A stretch of DNA of 64,000 nucleotides from Shewanella yunxiaonensis (GCF_018223345.1 NZ_CP073587.1:97001-161000); one strand, 5' to 3'; shown: positions 44,122 to 55,208, counted from the stretch's first letter. Notes: a model not told the origin generated them from the sequence alone. Numbers and translations are program-made.

Positions 44122-44856
44122 CTATGCTCCCAGCATGATGCCACCATCGACCGCAATATGCTGTCCGGTGATAAAGCCATTGGTGATCAGAAACAGGTAA
44201 GCTGATGCCAATTCGTCAATCTCTGCGGTCCGCTTCATCGGGATGGCGGTTGCAAAATGCGCTTTGATTTGTGCCACTTGTTCGGCTGGCAGATCGCGCC
44301 AGAAGGGGGTTACGGTCCAGGTTGGTGATACTGCATTTACTCTGGCTTTCGGTGCCAGCTCTACGGCTAAGCCTTCCACCAATGCATTGATCCCAAGGTT
44401 GCCAATATAGCTGCCGCAGGCATCCTGCGCCCGGCCACCAGTACCGGAAGTAAACACCAGACTACCACCTTGATTGATGTGGTTGGCCGCTAACTGACCA
44501 ATGCGCACATTGGTGAAAAATTTCGATTCCAGTACATGACGGATGACCGCCATATCTGCTGACAGAAAGCCACCGCCCATGACGTCGCCCACCATGGAAA
44601 CTAAGTGATCGAACGCGCCAGCATTGGCAAAGAAATCTGCCAGTGCCTGATGATCATGAGCATCTACCTGTGCGGTTTCAACAATGGCACCAAGTGCAGA
44701 CAATTTGTCCTGAGCTGCCGCTAAACGCTGCTGATTACGCCCGACGATCAACAGTTTTGCTCCGGCTTCTGCACAGAGTTCGGCGACTCGTAAACCAATT
44801 CCTGAACTACCGCCGATGACCACAACCCGCTTATGCTGTAATGCACTACTTGCCAT
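44122..44856 (-). CDS. SDR-family oxidoreductase with atypical active site
   Basis: The 244-residue Rossmann protein has the cofactor loop VVVIGGSSGIGLRVAE at about 11-26 and the NADP-type Arg of LIVGRNQQR. The active-site Ser137 is in FTSGTGG. Where the family has YxxxK, this protein reads GSYIGNLGINAL (Tyr150), with Asn or Leu in the Lys position, so the catalytic tetrad is incomplete. The C-terminal GQHIAVDGGIML is normal. It may act on another chemistry or be a binding protein. It stands alone with its own terminator. Confidence 0.85.
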   Translation of the reverse strand: MASSALQHKRVVVIGGSSGIGLRVAELCAEAGAKLLIVGRNQQRLAAAQDKLSALGAIVETAQVDAHDHQALADFFANAGAFDHLVSMVGDVMGGGFLSADMAVIRHVLESKFFTNVRIGQLAANHINQGGSLVFTSGTGGRAQDACGSYIGNLGINALVEGLAVELAPKARVNAVSPTWTVTPFWRDLPAEQVAQIKAHFATAIPMKRTAEIDELASAYLFLITNGFITGQHIAVDGGIMLGA

Positions 44857-45382
44857 AACTTACCTCGCCGTTTCAATTGGTAACTGTGCCAACGTCATGG
44901 ATGAGAACGGCGCATGACGCTGCGCAACTTAGGTATTCACTCGCTCAAGACAGAAATTCATGGAGGATTTTGCATTGGGCTTAGACTGTCATCACTGCCA
45001 AATAGACCGTGACTGATGGGCTTTCGCTGCGGCAATAACGACTTTACTGAAATCATCACGGTATCGCTCAACGAGATGAAAAGTTGCGTGAATTAATCAT
45101 TAAGCCGACTACGTTCAGTCGCGGTACGATTATAAACAGATGGGAATACTAAACTACTCGGTACAGTAATGGTCAATTGCAATTATGTGGATGGTTGCAG
45201 TAACAAAATCGACAGGTATTAACAACATGGCAAGGAAGGCAGCGCTTCCCGCCAAGTATGACGACGGGCAATGATGTCTTGATGTCGACGATTTCGGTTC
45301 TGCGCCTTCGAACCATCATCATGGATGCCAGTGAGTTGCCGGTGCAGTAACAAAAGCGCCACGGCCGGTGGCGCTTGCAACA
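44857..45382. other. 526-bp gap without a recognised gene
   Basis: Apart from the terminator near its right end I found no gene, RNA element or long repeat here. Short open frames have no ribosome sites. It includes the promoter side of the SDR gene. Confidence 0.5.
45355..45375 (-). terminator. Terminator of the M14 peptidase gene
   Basis: AGCGCCAC and GTGGCGCT pair perfectly over 8 bp around GGCCG, with TTTTG following on the minus strand, just past the peptidase stop. Confidence 0.8.
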
Positions 45383-47200
45383 TTAACGGCTGCGGTAAAC
45401 CGGGTAGCGCAGATACTGCTGATCATAATAGGGACTGCGTTCATAGAACCAGCGCAGGCGGGCTTTGGGATCAGCGGCAAATGCCGCATCTTTTAGTGCT
45501 GCTTCAAAAGCCTTTTTTAGGTCTGGCTGCGTAGCGAGCATTTGGGCTGCCATCGGCTCGACCGCATAGTCTTCAATGTATTCAGTGCGGTTAAAGATGG
45601 TGTTAAAAAAGCCCCACTGTAAAAATGAATCGGGCGATAGCGGCTCTAATAACATCATCGCCAAATCGCCTAAGGGTTGATCGGTGGGAACTTCCATCGT
45701 ACCGGCAGGTAGCGTGAGTGTCACTTTAGTCAATTTCGCCTGTGCCGTTACCCGCTGGTGGCCTTCAAAACTGCTTTGGCTGAACGCCGGTTCACTCAGC
45801 TGGTATTGCTGTAATGACATCTTGGTCGGTTGCTCAAGTGTATTCATGCGTATCCCGTGGATCATCAGGCGATGAATAACCGTCTGCCACTGTGGCGGAA
45901 TGTAATAGGCGGCAGGACGACTGACGCGTTGCCCCTCCTGTGTGGCACCGAACACCGGAAGCTGGGGGTATAATTTAGGTTCGCCGTTCCAACGTACGAC
46001 GGGAGCACCAGAAATTGGGCTTGGCGCTAGCGTGTAGTCAATGCCTTTAAAATCTTGTGTCAGCGGTTGTTGTTGCTGTTCCCAAGTTAATGTCACCAGT
46101 TGTGGGTAACGATAACGATCTTTTTCAATCGCCGCCTGCAAGCGGGTGGCCTCCGCCCCAACCGTTTCTAAGGTTTGTTGTAGCATCACATAGGTGCCCA
46201 ACACCCGCTGTTTAAAAGGTTTCAGACTGTGATTTTCAATGAGTACTGTGGGTAGATGACGGGCATCGCCATAACCGTCTGAGTAGCGTTGGCTGGGGTG
46301 CCATTGTTCCAGTCCCTTAGATAAATCGGTATTGTCGACGGTAAATACCAAGGGCCCTGGTGTGTGTCCTGCGGCAGTGAGCGCCTGTTCTATCTGCGGT
46401 CGATAACGCTGGGAAAACCATTGATAAATATTGGGGCTAAACCCTTGTGCGGTGTTGTAACCGAAGGTGATATCGTATTGATAGTCCAGACCATCAGTGA
46501 CATGCACGTCAATATACAACTGTGGGTCCCAGCGATTGATGGCTCCGAGAATATCCTGAATTTCCAGGGTATCCGCTTTGGCGTAATCCCGGTTAAGATT
46601 CAGGTTCTGGCTGTTGCTGCGCCATCCCATTTCCACCGGACCGCGTTGGTTCACCCGATTATATTCACCACTGCGTTCATGGCCGTCGACGTTCAGTATC
46701 GGCACAAACAGCAGGTTAACATGTTCCAGTAGTTGTCGTTTCTCACCTTGGAAGATATCGCGCAGCAGCATCATGCCAGCGTCTTTGCCATCTATCTCAC
46801 CCCCATGGATGCCCGCTTGTACCAGTACTGTCGGTTTATGGTTCGCCTTGAGTTGCTGCGGAGTTTTGGCATCTTCATCGCTGGCGATATACATCCAGAT
46901 ATCGCGTCCCTGCGGGCTCTTGCCGAGGCTCACTTTCTCCAGCCCGCTGCTGTCACTCATGAGTTTATCGAGCCAGGCAATGGTGTCGCCGTAACTCGGG
47001 CTGCGCATTCCACTGCTTTGTTCAAATGGTGTCGCCCAATCGCTTTCCTGCGCTTGCATCAAGGATTCATCTGCACCATGCCAGGGTTGGACTGCTGGCA
47101 GGATGTTATCATTGACATAAGTGGTAGCGGGTGCTGTTTGTGCCATAGCTGATAGCGGCAGCATGGCTGCATAGATGGCCAACAGCGGGATAAGGCGCAT
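45383..47200 (-). CDS. M14-family zinc carboxypeptidase-like protein, exported
   Basis: The 605-residue protein has a signal peptide (about 1-20, ending LSAMAQTAP) and an M14 catalytic domain in its first half. KSPQGRDIWMYIASDE precedes the zinc motif AGIHGGEIDGKDAG (HxxE) at about 131-134, and the later IDVHVTDGLDYQYD supplies the third ligand His. The C-terminal 250 residues are an accessory beta domain. GGAG precedes the ATG. It would trim peptides in the periplasm or outside. It stands alone, and in related genomes I recall pckA in this place next to hslO. Confidence 0.88.
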   Translation of the reverse strand: MRLIPLLAIYAAMLPLSAMAQTAPATTYVNDNILPAVQPWHGADESLMQAQESDWATPFEQSSGMRSPSYGDTIAWLDKLMSDSSGLEKVSLGKSPQGRDIWMYIASDEDAKTPQQLKANHKPTVLVQAGIHGGEIDGKDAGMMLLRDIFQGEKRQLLEHVNLLFVPILNVDGHERSGEYNRVNQRGPVEMGWRSNSQNLNLNRDYAKADTLEIQDILGAINRWDPQLYIDVHVTDGLDYQYDITFGYNTAQGFSPNIYQWFSQRYRPQIEQALTAAGHTPGPLVFTVDNTDLSKGLEQWHPSQRYSDGYGDARHLPTVLIENHSLKPFKQRVLGTYVMLQQTLETVGAEATRLQAAIEKDRYRYPQLVTLTWEQQQQPLTQDFKGIDYTLAPSPISGAPVVRWNGEPKLYPQLPVFGATQEGQRVSRPAAYYIPPQWQTVIHRLMIHGIRMNTLEQPTKMSLQQYQLSEPAFSQSSFEGHQRVTAQAKLTKVTLTLPAGTMEVPTDQPLGDLAMMLLEPLSPDSFLQWGFFNTIFNRTEYIEDYAVEPMAAQMLATQPDLKKAFEAALKDAAFAADPKARLRWFYERSPYYDQQYLRYPVYRSR

Positions 47201-47314
47201 GAGAAACTCCGAAGACAGATAGAAAAATCAGTCACTGATGGTTCAATAATTTCACGGCGCTTTCAAGAGGCAACCGTCGTTTTGCTGGAAGAAATGGTTA
47301 CGGAAGTTTTCCGT

Positions 47315-47344
47315 AAAAAAGCCAGCGTAGGATGCTGGCTTTTT
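47315..47344 (-). terminator. Terminator of the hslR-hslO operon
   Basis: AAAAAGCCAGC and GCTGGCTTTTT form an 11-bp stem around GTAGGAT, with T tracts on both strands. It lies 12 bases past the hslO stop. Confidence 0.88.
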
Positions 47345-47355
47345 GATAGGAAAAC

Positions 47356-48216
47356 TTATTGTTGTCTTTCAGGTGCGCTACTGATTTTGAAAATCGCTTC
47401 GATGTCGATCGCATCAAAATGATAATGACTGTTGCAATATTCGCAGTCCATATCAACGGCGCCACGTTCTGCAATAATGCTATCGATTTCGGCTTTGTCG
47501 ATGGTACGGATAGCACCGGCACAACGTTCACGAGAACAGGTACAGCGGAAACTCACATCAATAGGATCAAACAGCCGCAGATCTTCCTGGTGATACAAAC
47601 GGTGCAACACTTCGCGGGCTGATAACTGATAGAGTTCATCGGCGGTGATGGTGGCTGTCAGTTGCATTAGATGTTCAAACGCATCGTTTTCAGCGTGTTG
47701 ACTGGGAAGAACCTGCAGCATCATGCCTGCGGCCTGACGGCCGTCGGCGAACAACCAGATGCCGGTGGGCAGCTGCTCCGACTGGGCAAAGTAGCCTTCC
47801 AAACACTGTGCGACCGTAGGTTTATCTAAGGCCACGACTCCTTGATAGCGCTCACCATCTTCCGGGGTGATGGTGATAGCCATGTAGCCTTGAGGAAACA
47901 GCTGTTCCAGCGACGCATCGTCGGCAATTTCCCCTTCCCAGCGGGCCACACCACGCAGTTGTTGCTTATTGGTACCATTAATTACTGCCAGTGATACCGG
48001 CCCTTGGCTTTGCAATTGCACGCTGATGTCGCCATCAAATTTCAAGGTGGCGGTTAATAGCGATGTTGCCGCGAGCAGTTCGCCCAGCAGCACTTGCAGC
48101 CGGGGTGGGTATTGGTGGGTCCCCAATACCTGCTGATAACTCTGTTGCAACTGCACCAGTTCGCCGCGCACATCGGCATTGTCGAACAGGTAACGATGAA
48201 GTTGGTCTTGGTTCAT
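47356..48216 (-). CDS. hslO: Redox-regulated chaperone Hsp33
   Basis: The 286-residue holdase is activated by oxidation and heat. The redox zinc centre near the C-terminus shows CTCSRERC (the CxC pair at about 235-237) and [10 protein letters not shown] (CxxC at about 266-269). The N-terminal domain is normal ([21 protein letters not shown]). It follows hslR by 14 bases and forms an operon with it. Confidence 0.96.
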   Translation of the reverse strand: MNQDQLHRYLFDNADVRGELVQLQQSYQQVLGTHQYPPRLQVLLGELLAATSLLTATLKFDGDISVQLQSQGPVSLAVINGTNKQQLRGVARWEGEIADDASLEQLFPQGYMAITITPEDGERYQGVVALDKPTVAQCLEGYFAQSEQLPTGIWLFADGRQAAGMMLQVLPSQHAENDAFEHLMQLTATITADELYQLSAREVLHRLYHQEDLRLFDPIDVSFRCTCSRERCAGAIRTIDKAEIDSIIAERGAVDMDCEYCNSHYHFDAIDIEAIFKISSAPERQQ

Positions 48217-48230
48217 TCACTTTCTCACAA

Positions 48231-48623
48231 TCAGGATTCTTTAAACCGGATAAGCTGACGCCGCTGCTTTTTATCCGGTTTGCTATCAGGTGCCGGGTTA
48301 AGCAGGATATTCAGTCGCCTGGCTTCAGCATTTGCTTGCCGTTTACTGATACTCTCAGCGGTTTCCTCATATAACGTCTGTGCAATGATCGCACTCTGCC
48401 GGACGCCAGAAATTTTTTTGATCACGATCTCTTTTTCGTCATATCCCTGACGTAATTTGATGTGGGCCTCAATTTCGGCAATTTTACTGGATTTGGCCCG
48501 TTGACCGTTATAGTGCACTTTACCACTATTAATCATCTCTTTGGCCAAGGCGCGGGTCTTGTAAAAACGTGCAGCCCACAGCCACTTATCCAACCGAACA
48601 GCCTCTTCAGTATGGCTTTCCAC
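48231..48623 (-). CDS. hslR: Heat-shock ribosome-associated protein Hsp15
   Basis: The 130-residue protein is an S4-domain RNA-binding protein (VRLDKWLWAARFYKTRALAKEMINSGKVHYNGQRA) that rescues 50S subunits carrying nascent-chain tRNA. The C-terminus is rich in Lys and Arg (KPDKKQRRQLIRFKES). The start is GTG at 48623 with AGGAG about 10 bases upstream. It heads the operon with hslO. Confidence 0.95.
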   Translation of the reverse strand: MESHTEEAVRLDKWLWAARFYKTRALAKEMINSGKVHYNGQRAKSSKIAEIEAHIKLRQGYDEKEIVIKKISGVRQSAIIAQTLYEETAESISKRQANAEARRLNILLNPAPDSKPDKKQRRQLIRFKES

Positions 48624-48892
48624 TATAGTGGTGCTCCTGTGTACAGATGAAGATGGACGACTTCACAGTGTTAATAATATCGGCAACTTATAACATTAAC
48701 CGGCTTCAAAGAGTGGGGCGCATCACACCCTTTTTTGGCGCGAAAAGGTAGCATAATCCAGCTATATTAGCCAATTGTGGGTTCGGTGTGCTCTTGTTGC
48801 CAACTAAGCTCTAGGTTAGCATGGCGCAGGATTTAATTAGTAAATCAGATAATAATATAGAAACAGTGCCTGACTGAGAGGCCCGGGAAATT

Positions 48893-49804
48893 ATGGATTC
48901 TCTGGATAAGATTATCGCCAAGGTAACGGCTATTCCGTCAAAACCAGCCAGCAACGCTGTATTCTGGTTATTGTTACTGTTGGTGTTGTATCTGGCTGCG
49001 CAAATCACCTGGAAACTGATCCCCGTCACCACTCCGCCAGTGGCCTGGAAAGCGGCGCCGATGGGGCAGGTTCAGCAACAGAACATCGATTTGTCGGCCA
49101 TTAAAGGGCTGGCATTGTTTGGCAAAGCCGACGCAACCGGCGCGCCAGTCAAAGCGACAGCGCCGGAACTGATCACCGATGCGCCAAAAACCTCATTGTC
49201 TATTCTTCTCACCGGCGTAGTCGCTTCGACTGCGCAGCAGCGTGGTCTGGCGGTTATTGAATCGCAAGGAAGTCAGGATACCTACAGTCCGGGGGATAAG
49301 ATCAAGGGGACCTCGGCCTCGCTCAAAGAGGTCTATGCTGACCGTATCATCATCACCAACGCTGGCCGTTATGAAACCCTGATGTTAGATGGATTGGAAT
49401 TCACTACATCCTCTGGTGATGCCAATGAGCAGCTGCAACAAGCCAGAAGCCAACCGGCGCTAAAAGTTGATCGTCGTGACGCAAATTTGGGACGGGATAT
49501 TCAGCAATCGCGTGACGAGCTGATCGCTGATCCTGGCAAGATCAGTGACTATTTGGCGATCTCCCCGGTACAACAAGATGGCCAGATGTTGGGGTATCGC
49601 ATTAATCCAGGCAAAAATCCGGAACTGTTCCAAAAGGCCGGATTCAAAGCAAATGACTTAGCGAAAGCCATTAACGGCTATGATTTAACAGAGATGTCTC
49701 AGGCGCTTGATATTATGGGCCAGTTGTCTGACCTGACGGATATCACCGTCACCGTAGAGCGGGATGGTCAGCTCGTCGAAATTATGTTCAGTTTGCCGCA
49801 GTAA
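48893..49804 (+). CDS. gspC: Type II secretion protein GspC
   Basis: The 303-residue bitopic inner-membrane protein links the assembly platform to the secretin. A membrane helix lies at about 22-42 (AVFWLLLLLVLYLAAQITW), the homology region domain at about 55-165 (IKGLALFGKAD onward), and a C-terminal PDZ domain at about 225-303 (GQMLGYRINPGKNPELFQKAGFKANDLAKAINGYDL). It is the first gene of gspC-N. The 269 bp upstream hold the promoter and no other gene. Confidence 0.95.
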   Translation: MDSLDKIIAKVTAIPSKPASNAVFWLLLLLVLYLAAQITWKLIPVTTPPVAWKAAPMGQVQQQNIDLSAIKGLALFGKADATGAPVKATAPELITDAPKTSLSILLTGVVASTAQQRGLAVIESQGSQDTYSPGDKIKGTSASLKEVYADRIIITNAGRYETLMLDGLEFTTSSGDANEQLQQARSQPALKVDRRDANLGRDIQQSRDELIADPGKISDYLAISPVQQDGQMLGYRINPGKNPELFQKAGFKANDLAKAINGYDLTEMSQALDIMGQLSDLTDITVTVERDGQLVEIMFSLPQ

Positions 49805-49828
49805 CGCAGGTTTAGGGGAAGTTGAAGA

Positions 49829-51955
49829 ATGAATAAAAAACGGATTCGAACCAAGCTGATCGCGGGGTTAGTGGCATCGGTCGCCTTATTTATGCAACCT
49901 TGCGCTTGGTCAGAACAGTATGCGGCCAACTTCAAAGGCACAGATATTCAAGAGTTTATCAACATCGTTGGTAAAAACCTGAATAAAACCATCATTGTTG
50001 ATCCGACCGTGCGCGGCAAAATCAATGTGCGCAGTTATGACATGCTCAATGATCAACAGTACTACCAGTTCTTCCTGAACGTGCTGCAAGTATACGGCTA
50101 TGCAGTCGTCGAGATGGATAATAACGTCATCAAAGTGGTGAAGGATAAAGACGCCAAAGTCTCCTCCATCCGCTTGGCTAATGATAATGCTCCTGGTTTA
50201 GGGGATGAGATGGTGACCCGTATCGTCGCACTCTATAACACAGAAGCCAAACAGCTAGCCCCCTTGTTACGGCAGTTAAACGATAATGCGGGTGGCGGTA
50301 ACGTAGTTAACTATGACCCGTCCAACGTCATCATGATCACCGGTCGTGCAGCCGTCGTGAATAAACTGGTTGATATTGTTAAGCAGGTCGATAAGCAGGG
50401 CGATGTTGATACTCAGGTGGTACAGCTGAAGTATGCTTCTGCAGGTGAAATTGTGCGTATCATTGATAACCTGTATCGCTCTTCGGCCAATCAGGCGCAG
50501 ATGCCCGGACAGGCACCCAAAGTGGTTGCTGATGAGCGCACCAATGCCGTGGTTGTCAGTGGCGATAAGCGCAGCCGTGAACGTGCGGTAGAATTGATTT
50601 CCCGGTTGGATGCTGAGCAGGCAACCACCGGAAATACCAAAGTGCGTTATCTGAAATATGCGAAAGCCAAAGATTTGGTGGAAGTGCTGACCGGGTTTGC
50701 ACAAAAGCTCCAGAGCAAAGAAGGCGGTGCGGCTAGCAGCAGTCCTTCTGCCGCAGGGGCAGCCGGGGCGCGCAACAACAATATTACGATCATGGCGCAT
50801 GAAGAGACCAACTCACTGGTGATCAGTGCCGAACCGGATCAGATGCGCACATTGGATAGCGTCATTGATCAGCTCGATATCCGCAGAGCCCAGGTACTGG
50901 TAGAGGCGATTATTGTTGAATTGAGTGAAAACGACAGCATCGGTCTTGGGGTGCAGATGGGCTCTCTGTCTGGAGGTCTGACCCAGTTTAATAACGTCGG
51001 CTCCACCATTTCGGATATCGGCGCTGGTATCTGGAGTGCACGTACAGTGTCAGGCAGTACCACCACTACCGCGACCAGCAGTGGTGTCGTAACCACTACC
51101 ACACCAGACACCTATGGTGACACCACCGCTCTGGCTTCTGCATTAAGTAATGTCTCAGGTATGGCTTGGGCCGTAGTTTCTGGTGATTTTGGTGCATTGA
51201 TTCAGGCGACTGCTGCCGATACGAACTCCAATGTGTTGGCAACACCGTCAATTACCACCATGGATAACCAGGAAGCGTCGTTCATCGTCGGTGACGAAGT
51301 GCCGGTCATCACGGGTTCCCAGAGTTCTCAAAACGGCAATAGTAACCCTTTCACTACTGTAGAGCGTAAGGAAGTAGGGGTGAAGCTGAAAGTCGTGCCA
51401 CAAATTAACGAAGGTAACTCAGTTAAACTGACGATTGAGCAGGAAGTCTCTGGTGTGAATGGTAACACCAGCGTTGACGTGACTTTTGCAACACGTAAGT
51501 TGTCGACCACCGTTATGGCTGACTCCGGTCAAATCGTGGTACTCGGTGGTCTGATCAACAAAGAAACTCAGGAAAGCGTGCAAAAAGTGCCATTGCTGGG
51601 AGATATTCCATTCCTTGGCCAGTTGTTCCGTTCTTCTAACAGCAAGACAGTTAAAAAGAATTTGATGGTATTTATCCGACCAACCATTATCCGTGAAGGC
51701 GTGGTGATGGAAGGGATTGCCGGTCGTAAGTACAACTATTTCCGGGCCTTGCAGTTGGAGCAGCAGCAACGTGGTGTGAACCTGATGCCAGATGCTGAAG
51801 TGCCGGTGATGGATAAGTTAACTCCCGCTGATCAGATCCCACCAGAAGTGAATAAACTTTTGGAACAGTATAAAAGTGGTAAAGCGTTAAATACTGATCC
51901 TTCAGCATCTGATAGCCACCAAGACACTAAACAAGACGGCAGTGACCATGAGTGA
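49829..51955 (+). CDS. gspD: Type II secretion secretin GspD
   Basis: The 708-residue protein forms the outer-membrane channel. A signal peptide (about 1-28, ending CAWSEQ) is followed by N0-N3 domains ([24 protein letters not shown]; repeated [20 protein letters not shown] units). The secretin core follows with [35 protein letters not shown] Ser/Thr-rich loop ([18 protein letters not shown]) lies inside the core at about 410-425. No pilotin gene is visible nearby. Confidence 0.96.
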   Translation: MNKKRIRTKLIAGLVASVALFMQPCAWSEQYAANFKGTDIQEFINIVGKNLNKTIIVDPTVRGKINVRSYDMLNDQQYYQFFLNVLQVYGYAVVEMDNNVIKVVKDKDAKVSSIRLANDNAPGLGDEMVTRIVALYNTEAKQLAPLLRQLNDNAGGGNVVNYDPSNVIMITGRAAVVNKLVDIVKQVDKQGDVDTQVVQLKYASAGEIVRIIDNLYRSSANQAQMPGQAPKVVADERTNAVVVSGDKRSRERAVELISRLDAEQATTGNTKVRYLKYAKAKDLVEVLTGFAQKLQSKEGGAASSSPSAAGAAGARNNNITIMAHEETNSLVISAEPDQMRTLDSVIDQLDIRRAQVLVEAIIVELSENDSIGLGVQMGSLSGGLTQFNNVGSTISDIGAGIWSARTVSGSTTTTATSSGVVTTTTPDTYGDTTALASALSNVSGMAWAVVSGDFGALIQATAADTNSNVLATPSITTMDNQEASFIVGDEVPVITGSQSSQNGNSNPFTTVERKEVGVKLKVVPQINEGNSVKLTIEQEVSGVNGNTSVDVTFATRKLSTTVMADSGQIVVLGGLINKETQESVQKVPLLGDIPFLGQLFRSSNSKTVKKNLMVFIRPTIIREGVVMEGIAGRKYNYFRALQLEQQQRGVNLMPDAEVPVMDKLTPADQIPPEVNKLLEQYKSGKALNTDPSASDSHQDTKQDGSDHE

Positions 51956-53513
51956 GATTGAAACTCAGACAGAGGAATTGACCCAGCTCTCCAGTGACCT
52001 GGGATTGGTGGCCGAGTCCGAAAGTGATGAGATGTTTCACTCCGAGAGCAGTGAACGGTTACCGTTTGCGTTTGCTCATCGCTACGGGCTGGTGCTAAGC
52101 AAAGACGGCGAACAGCTGGTGCTATACTACACCACTCGGGCGCCGATGTCTGCATTGCTGGAAGCTCGGCGTTATGCTGGCAGTGAGTTGCCGTTAGTGA
52201 AAGTTGACGAGGCAACGTTTGAAGCGCGCCTCACCCAGACTTATCAGAGCAACTCTTCCGAAGCGCAGCAACTGATGGAAGACATCGGTAATGAGATGGA
52301 CCTGTTTACGCTGGCTGAAGAGTTACCGCAAACAGAAGATTTGTTGGAAGGTGACGATGATGCGCCAATCATCCGCCTGATCAACGCACTGTTATCCGAA
52401 GCCATTAAGGAAGAAGCGTCAGATATCCATATTGAAACCTATGAAAAGCAGCTGGTTGTGCGTTTCCGGGTTGATGGGGTGCTGCGCGAAGTATTGCGGC
52501 CCAACCGCAAGTTATCGTCATTGCTGGTATCGCGTATCAAGGTCATGGCACGGCTGGATATTGCCGAAAAACGTGTGCCTCAGGACGGTCGTATCTCGTT
52601 ACGCATCGGTGGTCGGGCCGTGGATGTGCGTGTGTCTACTATGCCTTCCAGTCACGGCGAACGGGTGGTGTTACGTCTGCTGGATAAAAATGCCGGTAAT
52701 CTGGATCTGGTGCAGTTGGGGATGACCGAAGATATCCGCGTGGTGTTTGAAGATCTCATCCGCAAACCGCACGGCATTATTTTGGTAACCGGTCCTACAG
52801 GTTCCGGTAAAAGTACCACCTTGTATGCCGGGTTAACCGATATTAATCATAAAGATATCAATATCCTGACGGTAGAAGACCCCATCGAATATGAAATTGA
52901 TGGCATCGGTCAGACGCAGGTGAATACCAAAGTGGACATGACCTTTGCCCGTGGCTTGCGAGCAATTCTGCGTCAGGACCCAGATGTGGTGATGATTGGG
53001 GAAATCCGTGACCTCGAAACTGCCCAAATTGCGGTGCAGGCATCGTTAACCGGACATCTGGTGTTATCAACCCTGCATACCAATACCGCTTCCGGAGCTA
53101 TTACCCGTCTGCAGGATATGGGCGTTGAACCTTTCCTGGTGTCTTCCAGTTTGTTGGGCGTACTGGCGCAGCGGCTGGTACGTACTTTATGTGATGAATG
53201 TAAAGAACCGCATCTGCCAAGCAAGCAGGAGCGGGAATTGCTCGGTTTATCCAAAAAAGACGAAACCCCTATTTATCGAGCCAAAGGTTGTAAGGCCTGC
53301 GGTTTCAATGGTTACAAAGGGCGTACCGGTATCCACGAGTTATTGTTGGTTGACGACAAGATTCGGGAGCTGATTCACGGTGGTCGTGGTGAGCTGGCCA
53401 TTGAAAAATATATCCGCGAATTCACACCAAGTATCCGTCACGACGGTATGCAAAAAGTACTGGCCGGGATCACTACCCTGGAAGAAGTGCTGCGTGTGAC
53501 CCGCGAGGAGTAA
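51948..53513 (+). CDS. gspE: Type II secretion ATPase GspE
   Basis: The 521-residue cytoplasmic ATPase powers pseudopilus assembly. Walker [16 protein letters not shown] is at about 282, the Asp box [15 protein letters not shown] follows, then the Walker B region [18 protein letters not shown] and the His box [16 protein letters not shown] tetra-Cys zinc site follows (CDECKEP and CKACG). I start it at the ATG at 51948, an 8-base overlap with gspD. Confidence 0.97.
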   Translation: MSEIETQTEELTQLSSDLGLVAESESDEMFHSESSERLPFAFAHRYGLVLSKDGEQLVLYYTTRAPMSALLEARRYAGSELPLVKVDEATFEARLTQTYQSNSSEAQQLMEDIGNEMDLFTLAEELPQTEDLLEGDDDAPIIRLINALLSEAIKEEASDIHIETYEKQLVVRFRVDGVLREVLRPNRKLSSLLVSRIKVMARLDIAEKRVPQDGRISLRIGGRAVDVRVSTMPSSHGERVVLRLLDKNAGNLDLVQLGMTEDIRVVFEDLIRKPHGIILVTGPTGSGKSTTLYAGLTDINHKDINILTVEDPIEYEIDGIGQTQVNTKVDMTFARGLRAILRQDPDVVMIGEIRDLETAQIAVQASLTGHLVLSTLHTNTASGAITRLQDMGVEPFLVSSSLLGVLAQRLVRTLCDECKEPHLPSKQERELLGLSKKDETPIYRAKGCKACGFNGYKGRTGIHELLLVDDKIRELIHGGRGELAIEKYIREFTPSIRHDGMQKVLAGITTLEEVLRVTREE

Positions 53514-53516
53514 CCT

Positions 53517-54740
53517 ATGGCGGCGTTTGACTATAAAGCCCTCAACAGTGCGGGTAAGCAAGTCAAAGGGGTGATCGAAGCAGATACCCCACGGCATGCT
53601 CGTAGCCAGTTGCGGGAACAAAAGCTCATGCCTCTTGAGCTGACGCAGGTCACGGAGAAAGAGTCAAAAGTAGCCAGTGCCGGATGGTTGAGTCGCCGGC
53701 AACGTATTTCGGTGGCGGAGCTGGCGTTAATTACTCGGCAGTTAGCTACTTTGATTGCTGCCGGTTTGCCGGTAGAAGAAGCGCTAAAAGCCGTGGCGCA
53801 ACAGTGTGAAAAAGATCGGCTGTCGTCAATGATTATGGCCGTGCGTTCACGCGTGGTCGAAGGTTACTCACTGGCTGATTCTATGGCCGAATTTCCTCAT
53901 GTGTTTGATGACCTCTACCGGGCGATGGTGGCATCTGGCGAAAAATCCGGGCATCTGGAAGTGGTGCTGAATCGTCTGGCCGATTACACCGAGCGTCGTC
54001 AACAGCTGAAGAACAAGCTGACTCAGGCCATGATCTATCCGGCAGTACTGACCGTAGTGGCAATTGCCGTCATCTCAATTCTGTTGACTGCTGTGGTACC
54101 GAAAGTGGTGGCGCAGTTCCAACACATGGGGCAGGAGCTCCCGGCGACTACCCGAGCTTTGATTAGCTCCTCAGATTTTTTGAAAGATTACGGACTGATA
54201 GTGCTCGGTGTAATCATTCTGTTGCTCGTGCTTTTTAAACGCATGCTCGCCAAAGCCGATTTCCGCATGAAATATGACAGCTTTTTACTGCGGATGCCGG
54301 TCGTGGGCAAAGTCAGTAAAGGGCTGAACACGGCGCGTTTTGCGCGGACACTCAGTATTCTCAGTGCCAGTTCGGTACCGTTGCTTGAAGGGATGCGCAT
54401 TGCCAGTGAGGTGATGCAGAATGTGCGGGTGAGGGAAGCTGTAACTGAGGCCACGGCTCGGGTGCGCGAGGGCACCAGCTTAGGGGCCGCGTTAACCAAT
54501 ACCAAGCTGTTTCCACCGATGATGCTTTACATGATTGCATCCGGCGAAAAAAGTGGTGAATTGGAACAGATGTTAGAACGAGCTGCCGACAACCAGGATC
54601 GGGAATTTGAATCAAACGTTAATATCGCGCTGGGGATTTTTGAGCCGGCACTTGTCGTCAGTATGGCGGTGATAGTGTTGTTCATTGTGATGGCTATTCT
54701 GCAGCCGATTTTGGCGCTCAACAATATGGTCAGCGGCTAA
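53517..54740 (+). CDS. gspF: Type II secretion platform protein GspF
   Basis: The 407-residue polytopic protein shows three membrane helices (at about 172-195, 222-243 and 375-400) and two copies of the GspF domain: ELALITRQLATLIAAGLPVEEAL and FARTLSILSASSVPLLEGMRIA. It couples GspE to the pseudopilus. It starts 3 bases after gspE. Confidence 0.97.
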   Translation: MAAFDYKALNSAGKQVKGVIEADTPRHARSQLREQKLMPLELTQVTEKESKVASAGWLSRRQRISVAELALITRQLATLIAAGLPVEEALKAVAQQCEKDRLSSMIMAVRSRVVEGYSLADSMAEFPHVFDDLYRAMVASGEKSGHLEVVLNRLADYTERRQQLKNKLTQAMIYPAVLTVVAIAVISILLTAVVPKVVAQFQHMGQELPATTRALISSSDFLKDYGLIVLGVIILLLVLFKRMLAKADFRMKYDSFLLRMPVVGKVSKGLNTARFARTLSILSASSVPLLEGMRIASEVMQNVRVREAVTEATARVREGTSLGAALTNTKLFPPMMLYMIASGEKSGELEQMLERAADNQDREFESNVNIALGIFEPALVVSMAVIVLFIVMAILQPILALNNMVSG

Positions 54741-54773
54741 GCCACTGACGTGTTTTAAGAGGAAGTAACCTAT

Positions 54774-55208
54774 ATGCAACGCAAATACAGACAACGTGGT
54801 TTTACCCTGCTGGAAGTGATGGTTGTGATCGTGATCCTTGGAATGCTGGCCGCAATGGTGGTACCTAATATCATGGGAAACAAAGAAAAAGCGGACCAAC
54901 AAAAAGCTGTGTCTGACATTGTTGCCCTGGAAAACCAGCTCGATATGTACAAGCTAGACAACAGTGTTTACCCCTCAACAGAGCAGGGGTTGGAAGCGCT
55001 GGTGCAAAAGCCGTCTATCTCGCCCGAACCACGCAATTATCGCGATGGCGGTTACATCAAGCGTTTACCTCAAGACCCATGGGGCAATGCCTATATGATG
55101 TTGAGCCCAGGTGAGCACGGCAAAGTCGATATTTTCAGTGCCGGTCCAGATGGTCAGTCTGGTACTGATGATGATATCGGCAACTGGAACCTGCAAAAGT
55201 ATCAATAA
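54774..55208 (+). CDS. gspG: Major pseudopilin GspG
   Basis: The 144-residue preprotein has the prepilin peptidase site RQRG|FTLLEVMVVIVIL, with Phe+1 and Glu+5. The body has the GspG signature DNSVYPSTEQGLEALVQKP, and a calcium-site loop near the end (GPDGQSGTDDDIGNW). The peptidase GspO/PilD is not in the window, so processing must come from elsewhere. Confidence 0.97.
   Translation: MQRKYRQRGFTLLEVMVVIVILGMLAAMVVPNIMGNKEKADQQKAVSDIVALENQLDMYKLDNSVYPSTEQGLEALVQKPSISPEPRNYRDGGYIKRLPQDPWGNAYMMLSPGEHGKVDIFSAGPDGQSGTDDDIGNWNLQKYQ

Noticed and set aside
45325..45534. 69-residue frame across the M14 gene terminator
   Set aside because: It spans a terminator and the end of an opposite gene and has no ribosome site.
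50276..50800. 174-residue frame opposite gspD
   Set aside because: It is a shadow of the secretin gene with no independent support.
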